A DNA stretch of 64,000 nucleotides from Acidisarcina sp963790505 (GCA_963790505.1 CAWBOT010000002.1:434001-498000), one strand, 5' to 3'; positions 1-8,551 are shown, numbered from the stretch's first letter. Translations and numbers: made by a program. The notes: generated by a model not told the origin, from the letters alone.

Positions 1-113
1 ATTTGCTCGGATGACCGATGAGCGCAATGAAGAAATTGGTCTTCGCGAACGGGGGAGATTCACGAACCATTCGAACAGAAGTGGGGCCAGTCCGGTTTTG
101 CCAATTCCATTCG

Positions 114-144
114 ATGAGCGATAGGAAGCCCTCCTATCGCTCAT
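114..144. repeat. 13-bp perfect inverted repeat
   Basis: ATGAGCGATAGGA at 114-126 is repeated in inverted form at 132-144 around a 5-base loop. No gene is recognised to its left inside the window, so it could be a terminator without a T-tract, an operator or a mobile-element end. Confidence 0.5.
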
Positions 145-200
145 GATGGTCTCAGTTTTGAGCAATACAACCAGGGGGTCTATCGTTCTTAAGGATCGCT

Positions 201-226
201 GGCTTGGTATCAAGCCCGGCTCTTTT
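201..226 (+). terminator. possible weak intrinsic terminator
   Basis: The hairpin GGCTTG-GTAT-CAAGCC (201-216) is followed within six bases by a run of five T (222-226). It would serve a plus-strand transcript entering from the left, but no such gene is visible in bases 1-200. The first 241 bases otherwise hold only the inverted repeat at 114-144 and no convincing coding region. Confidence 0.3.
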
Positions 227-241
227 TCAACTTGACGGCCA

Positions 242-535
242 TCAGCCCGCTAGCCGCTCGGGGTGGTCACCTTTGGAGAAACGCCGAAGTTCGGCCACGG
301 GAATCAGCACCCGCGTACCGATCCGGCGTGTGGCGAGTTGCTTGTTAGCGACAAGATAGTCGAGAGCCCGGGCGCTGATCGACAGCATTTCGGCGGCCTC
401 TATGGCCGTGGCGGGATCCGGTAGAAACGGGCGCAGTTCTGGCCCAGAATTCCGGCCTGGACCGATTCGGGGAGCTGCCGCGCGTAGTCGATTACGATCC
501 GCATCGTGGAAGCATAATCGGCGGACAATGTGCAA
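242..535 (-). CDS. excisionase-like helix-turn-helix protein
   Basis: The last 60 residues fit the MerR/excisionase-type helix-turn-helix family (HTH_17): AAEMLSISARALDYLVANKQ forms the helices and RRIGTRVLIPVAELRRF the wing. Such proteins bind DNA as small regulators or excision factors. The first 35 residues overlap the 3' end of the amidohydrolase in another frame and look unlike the family, so the true start is probably internal. No good start codon with a ribosome site is evident there, which could also mean a 5'-truncated gene. It lies immediately downstream of the amidohydrolase on the same strand. Confidence 0.55.
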   Translation of the reverse strand: MHIVRRLCFHDADRNRLRAAAPRIGPGRNSGPELRPFLPDPATAIEAAEMLSISARALDYLVANKQLATRRIGTRVLIPVAELRRFSKGDHPERLAG

Positions 536-1251
536 ACTGGCCAGTCTGAACCAATCATCAACCTCTCAGGGCCGAATGCGTCGAAGACTGCGTCCAGATA
601 ACCGCGAAAATGGTCCAGCTGCCAGTGTTTCCATTTCGCCTCGGTCACCATTCCAGAAAGTTTGCAATAAACATTTGGAGACTCTGCCAACGCACGCAAA
701 TCTTGCTGCCAGGGCGACCGAATCCCTTCCGCTATTCGGGGTTTGGCGATGTGATCAAGGACGAACCATTGATCCGGAAACTCTTCAACTAGCTTGACGG
801 CCACCGGGAGATGTTTGGGAAACAGCAACAGATCATAGGCGAGGTTGAACTCCCGCAGCCGGGAGATGCCGCGGCGAAACTCCGGTCGTAACATGAATTC
901 GTCGTCAGCCTCGTCCTGCAAGACATGGCGTACTCCGACCAGCTTTGGATCGCTGGCGAAAGTCTCGAGCTGCCGCGACAGATCCGCTGAGCGCAGGTCT
1001 ACCCAGCCCACAACTCCGCGAATGAAGGAATGTTGGCTGGCCAATTCCAGCAGCCACCGCGTCTCCTCCAGGCTCTGGCGCGCCTGCACGGCAATACAGC
1101 CATCGAACAGGAATTCTGCGAGCAGAGGTTGAAGGTCTTCCGGGAGGAAGTCGCGCTTCAACGCGGCCATTTCGTCCGACATCCAAGTATGCTCGGCGGG
1201 ACTGTAGTGCCAGAAGTGCTGGTGCGCATCGAGTCGCATCGTATCTACCAT
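400..1251 (-). CDS. amidohydrolase family protein (lactonase-like TIM barrel)
   Basis: This is a metal-dependent hydrolase of the amidohydrolase-2 family, related to L-fuconolactonase and L-rhamnono-lactonase type enzymes that act on sugar lactones. The N-terminus LDAHQHFWHY gives the usual HxH of beta-strand 1. WFVLDHIAKP carries the mid-barrel histidine, and GSDWPVC near the C-terminus carries the conserved aspartate. The start is placed at MVDTMRLDAHQHFW, because the upstream open frame (to 1500) lacks family similarity and runs antisense to the next gene. The length of about 283 residues fits the family. The gene is divergent from the UbiA fusion at 1369. The substrate cannot be told from sequence alone. 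Confidence 0.8.
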   Translation of the reverse strand: MVDTMRLDAHQHFWHYSPAEHTWMSDEMAALKRDFLPEDLQPLLAEFLFDGCIAVQARQSLEETRWLLELASQHSFIRGVVGWVDLRSADLSRQLETFASDPKLVGVRHVLQDEADDEFMLRPEFRRGISRLREFNLAYDLLLFPKHLPVAVKLVEEFPDQWFVLDHIAKPRIAEGIRSPWQQDLRALAESPNVYCKLSGMVTEAKWKHWQLDHFRGYLDAVFDAFGPERLMIGSDWPVCTLSADYASTMRIVIDYARQLPESVQAGILGQNCARFYRIPPRP

Positions 1252-1368
1252 CTTCTCGTATCTTCTTCCGGGAAGACGTTGACCGCCTCTAGAATGAGGC
1301 ATGTGCGCGGAGTTTGGTGCGCTTTTTTGGGGAGAGGGCGGAAGGTCGCTCGGAGACACGGTCAGATC

Positions 1369-2823
1369 ATGGAAAGCCAGGCCTATGCCAACGCGCCAGC
1401 TCCAGCAGCATCGATGCGTCCCCTGTGCGTAGACCTGGATGGCACGTTGGTCAAGAGCGACACGCTGGTCGACTCTCTGCTGCTGCTGGTCCGCGTCCAT
1501 CCGCTAACCGCTTTCAAGACCCCCGTTTGGGCATTTCAGGGCAAAGCCGCCTTCAAGGCGAAGATCACGTCGCATGTTTCGCTCGATGCGGCGCACTTGC
1601 CTTACAACCGGCCGCTGCTCTCTTACCTTGGCGAACAATACGCGGACGGCCGCAAGCTTTATCTGACTACCGGAGCCGACGCTCAGCTGGCTGCGCGGGT
1701 TTCTGAATACCTTGGAATCTTTACCGAGGTCCTCGCTTCTGACGGGCATACAAACCTGACCGGGCACAACAAGCTGGCCAGCCTTCAGGCGCGGTTTGAC
1801 TCCGGCTTCGATTACATCGGCAACGCCCGTCCCGATCTGCCGTTGCTGGCCGGCGCCGTTCAACCGATGGTTGCGAATCCTGACGCTTCCCTGCGTCGCG
1901 CATTGATATCCCAGAGGATTGAGGTTGCCCGCACCTTTGAGGACCGGAGACCGGCGCTGCGCGCGATGGTCAAGGCGATTCGGCCCCATCAGTGGACCAA
2001 GAACGTCCTTCTGCTGGTGCCGCTCTTACTGTCGCATAGCCTTCGTTTGCGATCGGTGGTCCAGGTTGCCGTGGCATTCCTATCCTTCAGTCTCTGTGCA
2101 TCCGCGACCTACATCGTCAACGACCTACTGGATATCGAGGCCGACCGCCGTCACCCGAAAAAGCGCCTTCGACCCTTTGCCGCCGGCGATCTGCCGGCAC
2201 TGACGGGGGTTGGATTAGCGCTGCTTTTCCTCACCGGCGCTTTTGTTGAGGCATATTTTCTTCCCGGGGCGTTTCTCGGGATTCTGCTGCTTTACGTCCT
2301 CACCAATCTCGGTTACTCGCTGTTCCTGAAGCGGATTGCTCTCGTCGACGTACTCTTGCTCTCGGGCCTGTATGCGCTCCGTCTGCTCGCCGGCGGGGCT
2401 GCGGCTCGCGTCGTTATCTCACCTTGGCTGGCTGGATTTTCGCTCTTTCTGTTTCTCTCGCTCGCGATCGTGAAGCGCTTCAGCGAGCTGCAAAACATCC
2501 GCGCGCGAGGCCACGTTCCATCCAAGGCGCGCGGCTACTTGTTAGCGGACATTGAGCAGCTGCGTAGTTTCGGGACGGCCAGTGCTTATGCCTCGGTCGT
2601 GGTCTTCTCGCTCTACATCAGCGGCCACGATGTGACGGCGCTTTACCGACATCCCGAGCGAATGTGGCTGATTACTCCGTTCATGATTCTCTGGATCAGC
2701 TGGGTGTGGCTGCTCGCCGGGCGTGGGGAGCTGGATGAAGACCCCGTCCTCTTTGCGCTGACCGACCGTATGAGCCTGCTTATCGGACTCTGCGTGCTGA
2801 TCATTGTCCTGCTGGCAATCTGA
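1369..2823 (+). CDS. HAD phosphatase-UbiA prenyltransferase fusion (decaprenyl-phosphoribose synthase-like)
   Basis: This 484-residue fusion has two parts. Residues 20-180 form a HAD-type hydrolase whose first motif is D22-L-D24-G-T, with LTTGAD as motif II and a GNARPDLPLL stretch near motif IV. Residues 200-484 are a UbiA-family membrane prenyltransferase with the Asp-rich motif NDLLDIEADR (251-260) followed by KKRLRP, and about eight hydrophobic helices. UbiA relatives such as mycobacterial Rv3806c attach 5-phosphoribose to decaprenyl phosphate. A separate phosphatase then removes the 5-phosphate, and the HAD part could do that here (inference). The start ATG at 1369 is chosen because the open frame upstream runs antisense to the amidohydrolase. 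DprE1- and DprE2-like genes follow, which supports the pathway assignment. Confidence 0.82.
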   Translation: MESQAYANAPAPAASMRPLCVDLDGTLVKSDTLVDSLLLLVRVHPLTAFKTPVWAFQGKAAFKAKITSHVSLDAAHLPYNRPLLSYLGEQYADGRKLYLTTGADAQLAARVSEYLGIFTEVLASDGHTNLTGHNKLASLQARFDSGFDYIGNARPDLPLLAGAVQPMVANPDASLRRALISQRIEVARTFEDRRPALRAMVKAIRPHQWTKNVLLLVPLLLSHSLRLRSVVQVAVAFLSFSLCASATYIVNDLLDIEADRRHPKKRLRPFAAGDLPALTGVGLALLFLTGAFVEAYFLPGAFLGILLLYVLTNLGYSLFLKRIALVDVLLLSGLYALRLLAGGAAARVVISPWLAGFSLFLFLSLAIVKRFSELQNIRARGHVPSKARGYLLADIEQLRSFGTASAYASVVVFSLYISGHDVTALYRHPERMWLITPFMILWISWVWLLAGRGELDEDPVLFALTDRMSLLIGLCVLIIVLLAI

Positions 2824-2909
2824 TCGGCCCACCGAGCGGGCGGTTACCATGGATGAGGAAGTTATCCCAATGCAACAATTCCCCGCGACAAGGATTGAGT
2901 TTTCTGTGT

Positions 2910-4232
2910 ATGCGAAATTCCCGGCCTAAGTTTGAATCCTGGGGTAGATACCCAACCTTACAGGCCGATCTGTCACCGCTCTTCTGGACCAGCGATTTCC
3001 CGCCAATAGCGCTCCCCGAGACCGAGATGCTGCCGGTTGGGGCTGGACGCAGCTACGGAGACGTCTGCCTGCTTGACGGGGGAACACTCTTTCCCGCGCG
3101 CGGCCTCGATAAGCTTCTCCACTTCGATAAGGTGAAGGGCGTTTTGCGTTGCGAGGCGGGAGTGACCCTGGCAGAGATCCTGGACTTTGCTGTTCCGCGC
3201 GGCTTCTTTCTTCCCGTCACTCCGGGTACAAAATACGTCACGGTCGGAGGCGCAATTGCCAACGACATCCACGGTAAGAACCATCACATCGCCGGCACAT
3301 TTGGCCGCCATGTGTTGAGCCTCGAGCTCATCCGTTCTGACGGCAGCCGCTTTACTTGCGGGCCAACGTTCAATGCGGATTGGTTCGCCGCCACGGTTGG
3401 CGGCCTCGGCCTCACGGGGCTGATTGCCCGAGCGGAATTGCAACTCCGTCCCATCGTCAGCCGCAAGATTCAATATCAGAGCACGAAGTTCGTGGGCATC
3501 GATGAGTTTGTCGCCCTCTCTCAGGCCGGCGCGGGGGCGGAGTACACCGTCGCGTGGATCGATTGCGTCGCAACGGGAAAGAACTTCGCTCGCGGCATTT
3601 TCATTCAGGGGGAACACTCGGCCGTACCCGAGCCCGCGACAGCAAGTAAGGCAGCGAAACTCTCGGTCCCCATCGACCTACCGGAGATCGCGCTCAACCG
3701 CCTTTCCGTCGGCCTCTTCAACACCTTGTACTACAACAAGCAATTCTCCAAGCGGAAGAGTGGGCTGATCGACTACGAGCCGTTCTTTTACCCGCTGGAT
3801 AGCGTTCTTCGCTGGAACAAGATTTACGGCAAGAGCGGACTGCTGCAGTTTCAATGCGTGATCCCATGGGAGGACGGCCACCAGGAAGGCATTTTGCGGA
3901 TTCTCAAAGCGATCACCGCTTCAGGTCTGGCGTCGTTTCTTGCGGTCATTAAGGTCTTCGGGGATGTGCCGTCGCCGGGTATGCTTTCTTTTCCCAAGCC
4001 CGGGATCACGCTCGCATTGGATTTCCCCATCCGGCGCGAGGTCAGCTTTGACCTGCTCGACCGGCTGGGAAATATCACGCTCGAGCATGGCGGCAGGATG
4101 TATCCCGCGAAGGATGCGCGGATGACCGCGACGCAGTTCCAGGCCTTCTATCCTCAGTGGCGCGATTTCGCACCATACATCGACCCCCGCTTCAGTTCTG
4201 CGTTCTGGAAGAGGGTGACGACAGTTGTATAG
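2910..4232 (+). CDS. dprE1: DprE1-like FAD-dependent decaprenylphosphoryl-ribose oxidase
   Basis: This is a VAO-type flavoenzyme of 440 residues. The FAD-binding half carries LPVGAGRSYGD (41-51) and NDIHGKNHH (118-126), the latter a hallmark of DprE1. The C-terminal half contains PGITLALDFPI and GGRMYPAKDAR. DprE1 oxidises the 2'-OH of decaprenylphosphoryl-ribose in the first half of epimerisation to arabinose. The active-site lysine (Lys418 in Mycobacterium tuberculosis) is kept as Lys401. The position of Cys387, the covalent target of benzothiazinones, is occupied by Ala369. The ATG at 2910 is preferred over the frame opening at 2853 because similarity begins with KFESWGRYP. The 3' end overlaps the next gene by 8 bases, which indicates translational coupling. 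Confidence 0.85.
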   Translation: MRNSRPKFESWGRYPTLQADLSPLFWTSDFPPIALPETEMLPVGAGRSYGDVCLLDGGTLFPARGLDKLLHFDKVKGVLRCEAGVTLAEILDFAVPRGFFLPVTPGTKYVTVGGAIANDIHGKNHHIAGTFGRHVLSLELIRSDGSRFTCGPTFNADWFAATVGGLGLTGLIARAELQLRPIVSRKIQYQSTKFVGIDEFVALSQAGAGAEYTVAWIDCVATGKNFARGIFIQGEHSAVPEPATASKAAKLSVPIDLPEIALNRLSVGLFNTLYYNKQFSKRKSGLIDYEPFFYPLDSVLRWNKIYGKSGLLQFQCVIPWEDGHQEGILRILKAITASGLASFLAVIKVFGDVPSPGMLSFPKPGITLALDFPIRREVSFDLLDRLGNITLEHGGRMYPAKDARMTATQFQAFYPQWRDFAPYIDPRFSSAFWKRVTTVV

Positions 4233-4986
4233 GCCGCCTGCTTCGTCCCCAACGAAAGTTCTTGTACTGGGCGCCACCTCGGCGATGGCCATTGCAACCG
4301 CGCGCAAACTCGCGAAGCGTGGCGCAAGTTTTTACCTTGTGGCCCGCACCGCGTCGAAGCTCGAAGCCGTCGCCAGCGATCTGGAAACGCGTGGGGGCGC
4401 GGTCATTGGAGTAAGGATTATGGATCTCGACGACACCGCCGCACATCCGGGGATGCTCGCCGAGGCGGCCGAGGCGCTGGGGCAGATCGATCTCGCCTTG
4501 ATCGCGCATGGAGTGCTTGGCGACCAAGAGCAAGCTCAGACCGATTATCGGACTGCCGAGACGATTCTAACGACGAACTTTCTTTCTGCCGTTTCGCTTT
4601 CAACCTGGCTCGCCAACTATTTCGTGACCCGCGAGGCAGGCGTGCTGGCGGTGATCTCTTCGGTGGCCGGCGACCGCGGGCGAAAGAGCAACTACGTCTA
4701 TGGCGCCTCAAAGGGAGCGCTGAATATATTCCTCGACGGCCTGCGCAATCGCGTCGACCGCGAAGGGGTGCAGGTGTTATGTATTCGCCCGGGGTTTGTT
4801 GCTACTCCGATGACCGCTCACCTGCCGCAAGGCCCGCTCTTTGCGAAGCCGGATAAAATTGCGGACGGAATTCTCAAGGCGATCGCGCGCCGCAAAGATA
4901 ATGTTTACCTGCCGCCGATCTGGGCGTTGATCATGTTTATAGTGCGTAGCATTCCGCAGGCGATTTTCAAGAAAATGAATATGTAG
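4225..4986 (+). CDS. dprE2: DprE2-like short-chain dehydrogenase/reductase
   Basis: This is a 253-residue SDR protein. VLVLGATSAMA near residue 12 is the nucleotide-binding glycine motif, VISSVAG supplies the catalytic serine and YGASK the Tyr-Lys pair. The hydrophobic C-terminus (WALIMFIVRSIPQ) suggests membrane contact, as expected for an enzyme acting on a polyprenyl substrate. DprE2 reduces the 2'-keto intermediate made by DprE1, giving decaprenylphosphoryl-arabinose. Translation probably starts at a TTG inside the end of the DprE1-like gene. The function is assigned from the conserved UbiA-DprE1-DprE2 gene order, since SDR sequence alone would not define it. Confidence 0.78.
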   Translation: MYRPPASSPTKVLVLGATSAMAIATARKLAKRGASFYLVARTASKLEAVASDLETRGGAVIGVRIMDLDDTAAHPGMLAEAAEALGQIDLALIAHGVLGDQEQAQTDYRTAETILTTNFLSAVSLSTWLANYFVTREAGVLAVISSVAGDRGRKSNYVYGASKGALNIFLDGLRNRVDREGVQVLCIRPGFVATPMTAHLPQGPLFAKPDKIADGILKAIARRKDNVYLPPIWALIMFIVRSIPQAIFKKMNM

Positions 4987-5018
4987 GCAGCCGCCAGAGG
5001 TCCGAGCTAAAAGCTCTC

Positions 5019-5207
5019 TTAGCGACCCAATGCCCGGCGGATTTTTTGATCAGTGTTCCACTGGCTCAGGGCATAGACCGCCCAGATCGCTGCTGGAATC
5101 CAGCCGATCAGGGTCACCTGCAGGATCAAGCAAACGATTCCGGCGAGCGGCCGTCCGATGGTGAAGAAGGTAAGCCAGGGCAGCAGGAACGCGATGACGA
5201 GTCTCAT
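5019..5207 (-). CDS. YqaE/Pmp3-family membrane peptide
   Basis: This 62-residue peptide has two hydrophobic segments, RLVIAFLLPWLTFFTIGRP and a second through CLILQVTLIGWIPAAIWA, followed by a charged tail. Length and pattern fit the YqaE/Pmp3 (UPF0057) proteolipids, which sit in the membrane and are linked to salt or envelope stress in other organisms. The start is placed at MRLVIAF, because the longer frame overlaps the methyltransferase gene upstream. It may be co-transcribed with the methyltransferase on the minus strand. Confidence 0.7.
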   Translation of the reverse strand: MRLVIAFLLPWLTFFTIGRPLAGIVCLILQVTLIGWIPAAIWAVYALSQWNTDQKIRRALGR

Positions 5208-5256
5208 GTGCAGAGCCTTTCTCGATTTATAGTAAACGCCAGAGATCCGGCAGCGT

Positions 5257-6003
5257 TCAAGCGCGCGCTCGAAATCGCAGTCGCACATAGTCGGCGACCC
5301 AACCGCCTTCTTTGGCGTACAAGACAGGCCTTAGCAACTCCACGGTCTGCTCGATGGCCTGCTCGCGGCGCTCTTGCGGAAGTTGATCGAGTAATCCACG
5401 GCGAAAGGTTTCGAGCCATCCCCTCATGCCGCTTTCCGGCAACGGCGTGGGGCGGGGAATCAAGCCAATCTCTTCGACAGTGAAGCCAGCCGATGCGAGC
5501 CTCGCCTGATAATCGGCCGCGGTTGGGAAGAAATTGGTCCCCATGCTGTATGCATCAAGCCCCCATTGCTTGAGCACAGCGGCCAGCGCCACCTGAATCG
5601 CGGCGATGTTTCCATGGCCGCCCATCTCGGCGACGAAGCGGCCTCCCGGCTTCAGCGCGCGATGCACGCCGCTGAGAACGGCCGCGTGATCGCGCATCCA
5701 ATGCAGGGCCGCGTTGGAGAAGACGGCATCGAACTCCGATTGGAAGGGTAGTGATTCTCCGCTTGCGACTCGCGCATCGAGATGGAGGGCGCGTGCCGCC
5801 TCGACCATCGACGGCGAACCATCCACCGCGACAACCGTCGCACCGCTGGCGGCAATCTTCGCTGTCAATACCCCGTCTCCGCAGCCCAGGTCGAGTATCC
5901 TCTCGCCAGGCTGCGGGGCTAGCAGGTCGAAAACCCCTCCGGCCAGATCGGCGACAAAGCGGCCTTCTCGTGCATACTGTGTTGCATCCCAACTTTGTGT
6001 CAT
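5257..6003 (-). CDS. class I SAM-dependent methyltransferase (trans-aconitate methyltransferase-like)
   Basis: This 248-residue protein has a Rossmann-type SAM site. ILDLGCGDG (residues 36-44) is motif I, VVAVDGSPSM holds the ribose-binding acidic residue, DAVFSNAALHWM is motif II/III, and LKPGGRFVAEM follows. The early block WDATQYAREGRFV matches trans-aconitate methyltransferase relatives, so a small carboxylic acid is a plausible substrate. The specificity is not proven. It lies 33 bases downstream of metX on the same strand and may be the third gene of the metY-metX operon. Confidence 0.8.
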   Translation of the reverse strand: MTQSWDATQYAREGRFVADLAGGVFDLLAPQPGERILDLGCGDGVLTAKIAASGATVVAVDGSPSMVEAARALHLDARVASGESLPFQSEFDAVFSNAALHWMRDHAAVLSGVHRALKPGGRFVAEMGGHGNIAAIQVALAAVLKQWGLDAYSMGTNFFPTAADYQARLASAGFTVEEIGLIPRPTPLPESGMRGWLETFRRGLLDQLPQERREQAIEQTVELLRPVLYAKEGGWVADYVRLRFRARA

Positions 6004-6036
6004 CGGTGTTTTCCATTCGCTGCCGGGAGGCGCCGG

Positions 6037-7128
6037 CTACTTTGTTAAGAGGGCCAGAAGCGCCTGCGGCTCGGCCAGAAATGCGTCGTGCCCATGGTCA
6101 GAGATGAGTTCGCGGTATTCGCACCTGACTCCCGCATCGGCCATCTGTGCTGCCATCGCTTCGACATCCGAGGCAGGAAATAACCAGTCTGAAGAGATCC
6201 CCACCAGCGTGACTTCAGCTTGAATTCGGCGCCATGCCTCGGCGGCTTCGGCATGGCCACGAGTGGGATCGAAGAGGTCCATCATCCGCGTGATCGCGAG
6301 GTAAGAGTTGGCGTCGAAACGGCTATTGAATTTTTCGCCCTGGTGATCGAGGTAGCCGGAAATGTCGAAGCGGCCACCGGCAATGCCATCGCTGCGCCAG
6401 GGGTCTTCGCCGCTACGGTCGGGCTTTCGGGCGTAGCGCTCCTCAAAAAGAACGGCTGACTTGTAGCTGCAAACCCCGAGCGCCCGAGCCAGGGCCAATC
6501 CGCGACGCGGTGGCGCATCGGTAGAATACTCTCCATTGTTCCAGTCGGGATCGAGCATGATCGCCTGCCGCTGGAGATGATTCAACCCAAGCCCCATCGC
6601 TCCGAGTGGCGCGACAGCAATCGCAATCGCGCGAGCGAGGCGTGAAGGGAACTGAATCGCCCATTCGATCGCTTGCATCCCGCCGATTGAAGCACCGATC
6701 GCAAGTTTTAGACGGGAAACCCGAAGTGCGTCCAGCAGCAGCGCCTGCGATCGGACGATGTCCCGTATGCCAACCATAGGAAAGCTCCGCCCATAGCGTT
6801 CTCGGGTCGCGGGATCGATCGAAGCAGGCCCGGTCGATCCGTAACAGGAGCCGAGGATGTTGATCCCCAGCACTGCGTCACGCTCTGGATCGACGAGCCC
6901 TTCGGCAGAGAAGATCGCCGGCCACCATTCCGCGACCTGCGCTGAACCCGACAGCGCATGGCAGACGAAAACGACGTTGTCGCCGGCTTCGTTGATCTCG
7001 CCATAGAGTGCGTAGTGAAGGACGGCATTGCGCAGCACGTCGCCGGCTTCGAGAGGGAACTCCTCGGGAAGAGAGAAGTCCCCCTCGAAGGTGGGCTTGA
7101 GCAGCGCCTGGGCGGTTGCCGCGGTCAT
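6037..7128 (-). CDS. metX: homoserine O-acetyltransferase-type acyltransferase
   Basis: This alpha/beta-hydrolase acyltransferase of 363 residues activates homoserine for methionine synthesis. The nucleophile is Ser147 in GASIGGMQ. The conserved blocks NILGSCYGSTGP and FPMVGIRDIV are present, and the C-terminal DHGHDAFL supplies the catalytic histidine. The aspartate is probably in GISSDWLFP. MetX homologues use acetyl-CoA or succinyl-CoA and I cannot settle the donor from sequence, but the direct pairing with metY argues for acetyl. Its ATG overlaps the stop of metY by four bases (ATGA), so the two are translationally coupled. Confidence 0.93.
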   Translation of the reverse strand: MTAATAQALLKPTFEGDFSLPEEFPLEAGDVLRNAVLHYALYGEINEAGDNVVFVCHALSGSAQVAEWWPAIFSAEGLVDPERDAVLGINILGSCYGSTGPASIDPATRERYGRSFPMVGIRDIVRSQALLLDALRVSRLKLAIGASIGGMQAIEWAIQFPSRLARAIAIAVAPLGAMGLGLNHLQRQAIMLDPDWNNGEYSTDAPPRRGLALARALGVCSYKSAVLFEERYARKPDRSGEDPWRSDGIAGGRFDISGYLDHQGEKFNSRFDANSYLAITRMMDLFDPTRGHAEAAEAWRRIQAEVTLVGISSDWLFPASDVEAMAAQMADAGVRCEYRELISDHGHDAFLAEPQALLALLTK

Positions 7129-8459
7129 TGTGCCGCTAACGCCTCCGGCTTGAGGGCCGAGTGTCCATTCGCGATTTCGATTGCCTGGTCGAGGTCAGCG
7201 AGGATGTCGCGGAGGTCTTCGATTCCGACTGATAGCCGAACTAATTCGGGGCTAACTCCCGTGCTGAGCTGCTCCTCGCCACTTAGTTGTTGATGGGTCG
7301 TCGAAGCGGGGTGAATTACCAGCGATTTGGCGTCTCCGATGTTCGCTAAGAGCGAGAAGAGCTTCAGCGAGTTAATCAGCTTCTTTCCCGCCTCGAAGCC
7401 ACCCTTTATGCCGAAGGTGACGAGGCCGCTCTGGCCGTCGGGCAGGTATTTCTTCGCCCGGCTGTAATACTTGCTCGACGCCAGGCCGGGATAATTCACC
7501 CAATCGATGCCTGGATGGGCTTCCAGGAACTTCGCCACGCCCAATGCGTTCTGGGAATGACGTTCCATGCGAAGATGCAGCGTCTCAATCCCTTGCAGAA
7601 AGAGAAAAGCGTTGAAGGGCGACAGAGCTGCGCCAGTATCACGCAGTCCCTGCACGCGCGCCTTGAGGATAAATGCCAAAGGGCCGAATGCGTCGGTGAA
7701 AGAGAGGCCGTGATAGGAAGGGTCAGGCTCGGTGAAGTCGCGGAAGCGCCCTGATTCCTTCCAGTCGAACTTACCGGCATCGATGATGACGCCGCCAATC
7801 GACGTCCCGTGTCCGCCGATATACTTCGTCGCTGACTCGACGACAATATCCGCGCCCCACTCGATCGGCCGCGCCAGCGCCGGCGAGAGGCTGGTGTTGT
7901 CGATGATTAACGGCAGGCCGTGTCCGTGGGCAATTGACGCGAGCTTCTCGACGTCGGCGATGTCGAGCTTCGGATTGCCCAACGTCTCGGTGTAGATCGC
8001 ACGCGTCTTGTCGTTGATTGCCGCTCGAATGCCGTCGAAGTCGTCGGCATCGGCAAAACGCACCACGATTCCATACTTCGGCAGCGTGTAATGGAAGAGG
8101 TTGTAAGTGCCGCCGTAGAGCGAGGTCGTGGAGATAATTTCTTCACCGGCGTTCGCCAGATTCGTGATGGCCAGAGTCTCGGCGGCCTGTCCGCTGGCTG
8201 TCGCCAACGCTGCAGCGCCGCCTTCGAGCGCGGCAATGCGCTTTTCAAAAACATCCGTCGTCGGATTCATTATCCGTGTGTATATGTTCCCGAACTCCTG
8301 GAGGCCGAAGAGCCGGGCTGCATGGTCGGCATCCTGGAAGACATAGGAAGTGGTCTGGTAGATCGGCACGGCGCGCGCGCCGGTCGTGGGATCGGGCACC
8401 TGTCCGCCATGAACCGCAAGTGTGGCCAGGTGCTGCTTCGGGGTGGGATCGTCGGACAT
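7125..8459 (-). CDS. metY: O-acetylhomoserine aminocarboxypropyltransferase (sulfhydrylase)
   Basis: This is a Cys/Met-metabolism PLP enzyme of 444 residues, the usual length for MetY. The PLP lysine is K212 in SATKYIGGHGTSIGG. YTRIMNPTTDVFE and the SGQAAETLA loop bind phosphate and cofactor. It makes homocysteine (or methionine, with methanethiol) from O-acetylhomoserine and sulfide in the cytoplasm. Its longer substrate loop between residues 220 and 270 is typical of MetY rather than MetB or MetC. The 5' leader contains a hairpin and an intrinsic terminator that ends about 45 bases before the start codon, which suggests transcription attenuation of metY-metX. Confidence 0.93.
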   Translation of the reverse strand: MSDDPTPKQHLATLAVHGGQVPDPTTGARAVPIYQTTSYVFQDADHAARLFGLQEFGNIYTRIMNPTTDVFEKRIAALEGGAAALATASGQAAETLAITNLANAGEEIISTTSLYGGTYNLFHYTLPKYGIVVRFADADDFDGIRAAINDKTRAIYTETLGNPKLDIADVEKLASIAHGHGLPLIIDNTSLSPALARPIEWGADIVVESATKYIGGHGTSIGGVIIDAGKFDWKESGRFRDFTEPDPSYHGLSFTDAFGPLAFILKARVQGLRDTGAALSPFNAFLFLQGIETLHLRMERHSQNALGVAKFLEAHPGIDWVNYPGLASSKYYSRAKKYLPDGQSGLVTFGIKGGFEAGKKLINSLKLFSLLANIGDAKSLVIHPASTTHQQLSGEEQLSTGVSPELVRLSVGIEDLRDILADLDQAIEIANGHSALKPEALAAQ

Positions 8460-8502
8460 GCTGAAGCTCCTGTAAAGAGTTCAAACGCTACAAATTCGTT
8501 AC

Positions 8503-8540
8503 AAAAGAAAAACCTGCGGGGGAGATGTCTCGCCGCAGGC
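8503..8540 (-). terminator. intrinsic terminator in the metY leader
   Basis: On the minus strand the stem CCTGCGG/CCGCAGG (8533-8539 with 8513-8519), with an inner GAG/CTC pairing, is followed by TTTTTCTTTT. It ends about 45 bases before the metY ATG, too close to leave room for a separate promoter. It may therefore act as an attenuator, although it could also simply terminate the serine-hydrolase gene at 8712. Confidence 0.7.
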
Positions 8541-8551
8541 CGGAAATCATG

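Noticed and set aside
1030..1368. Upstream extension of the HAD-UbiA open frame
   Set aside because: It runs antisense to the amidohydrolase, has no similarity to either domain and contains no good ribosome site.
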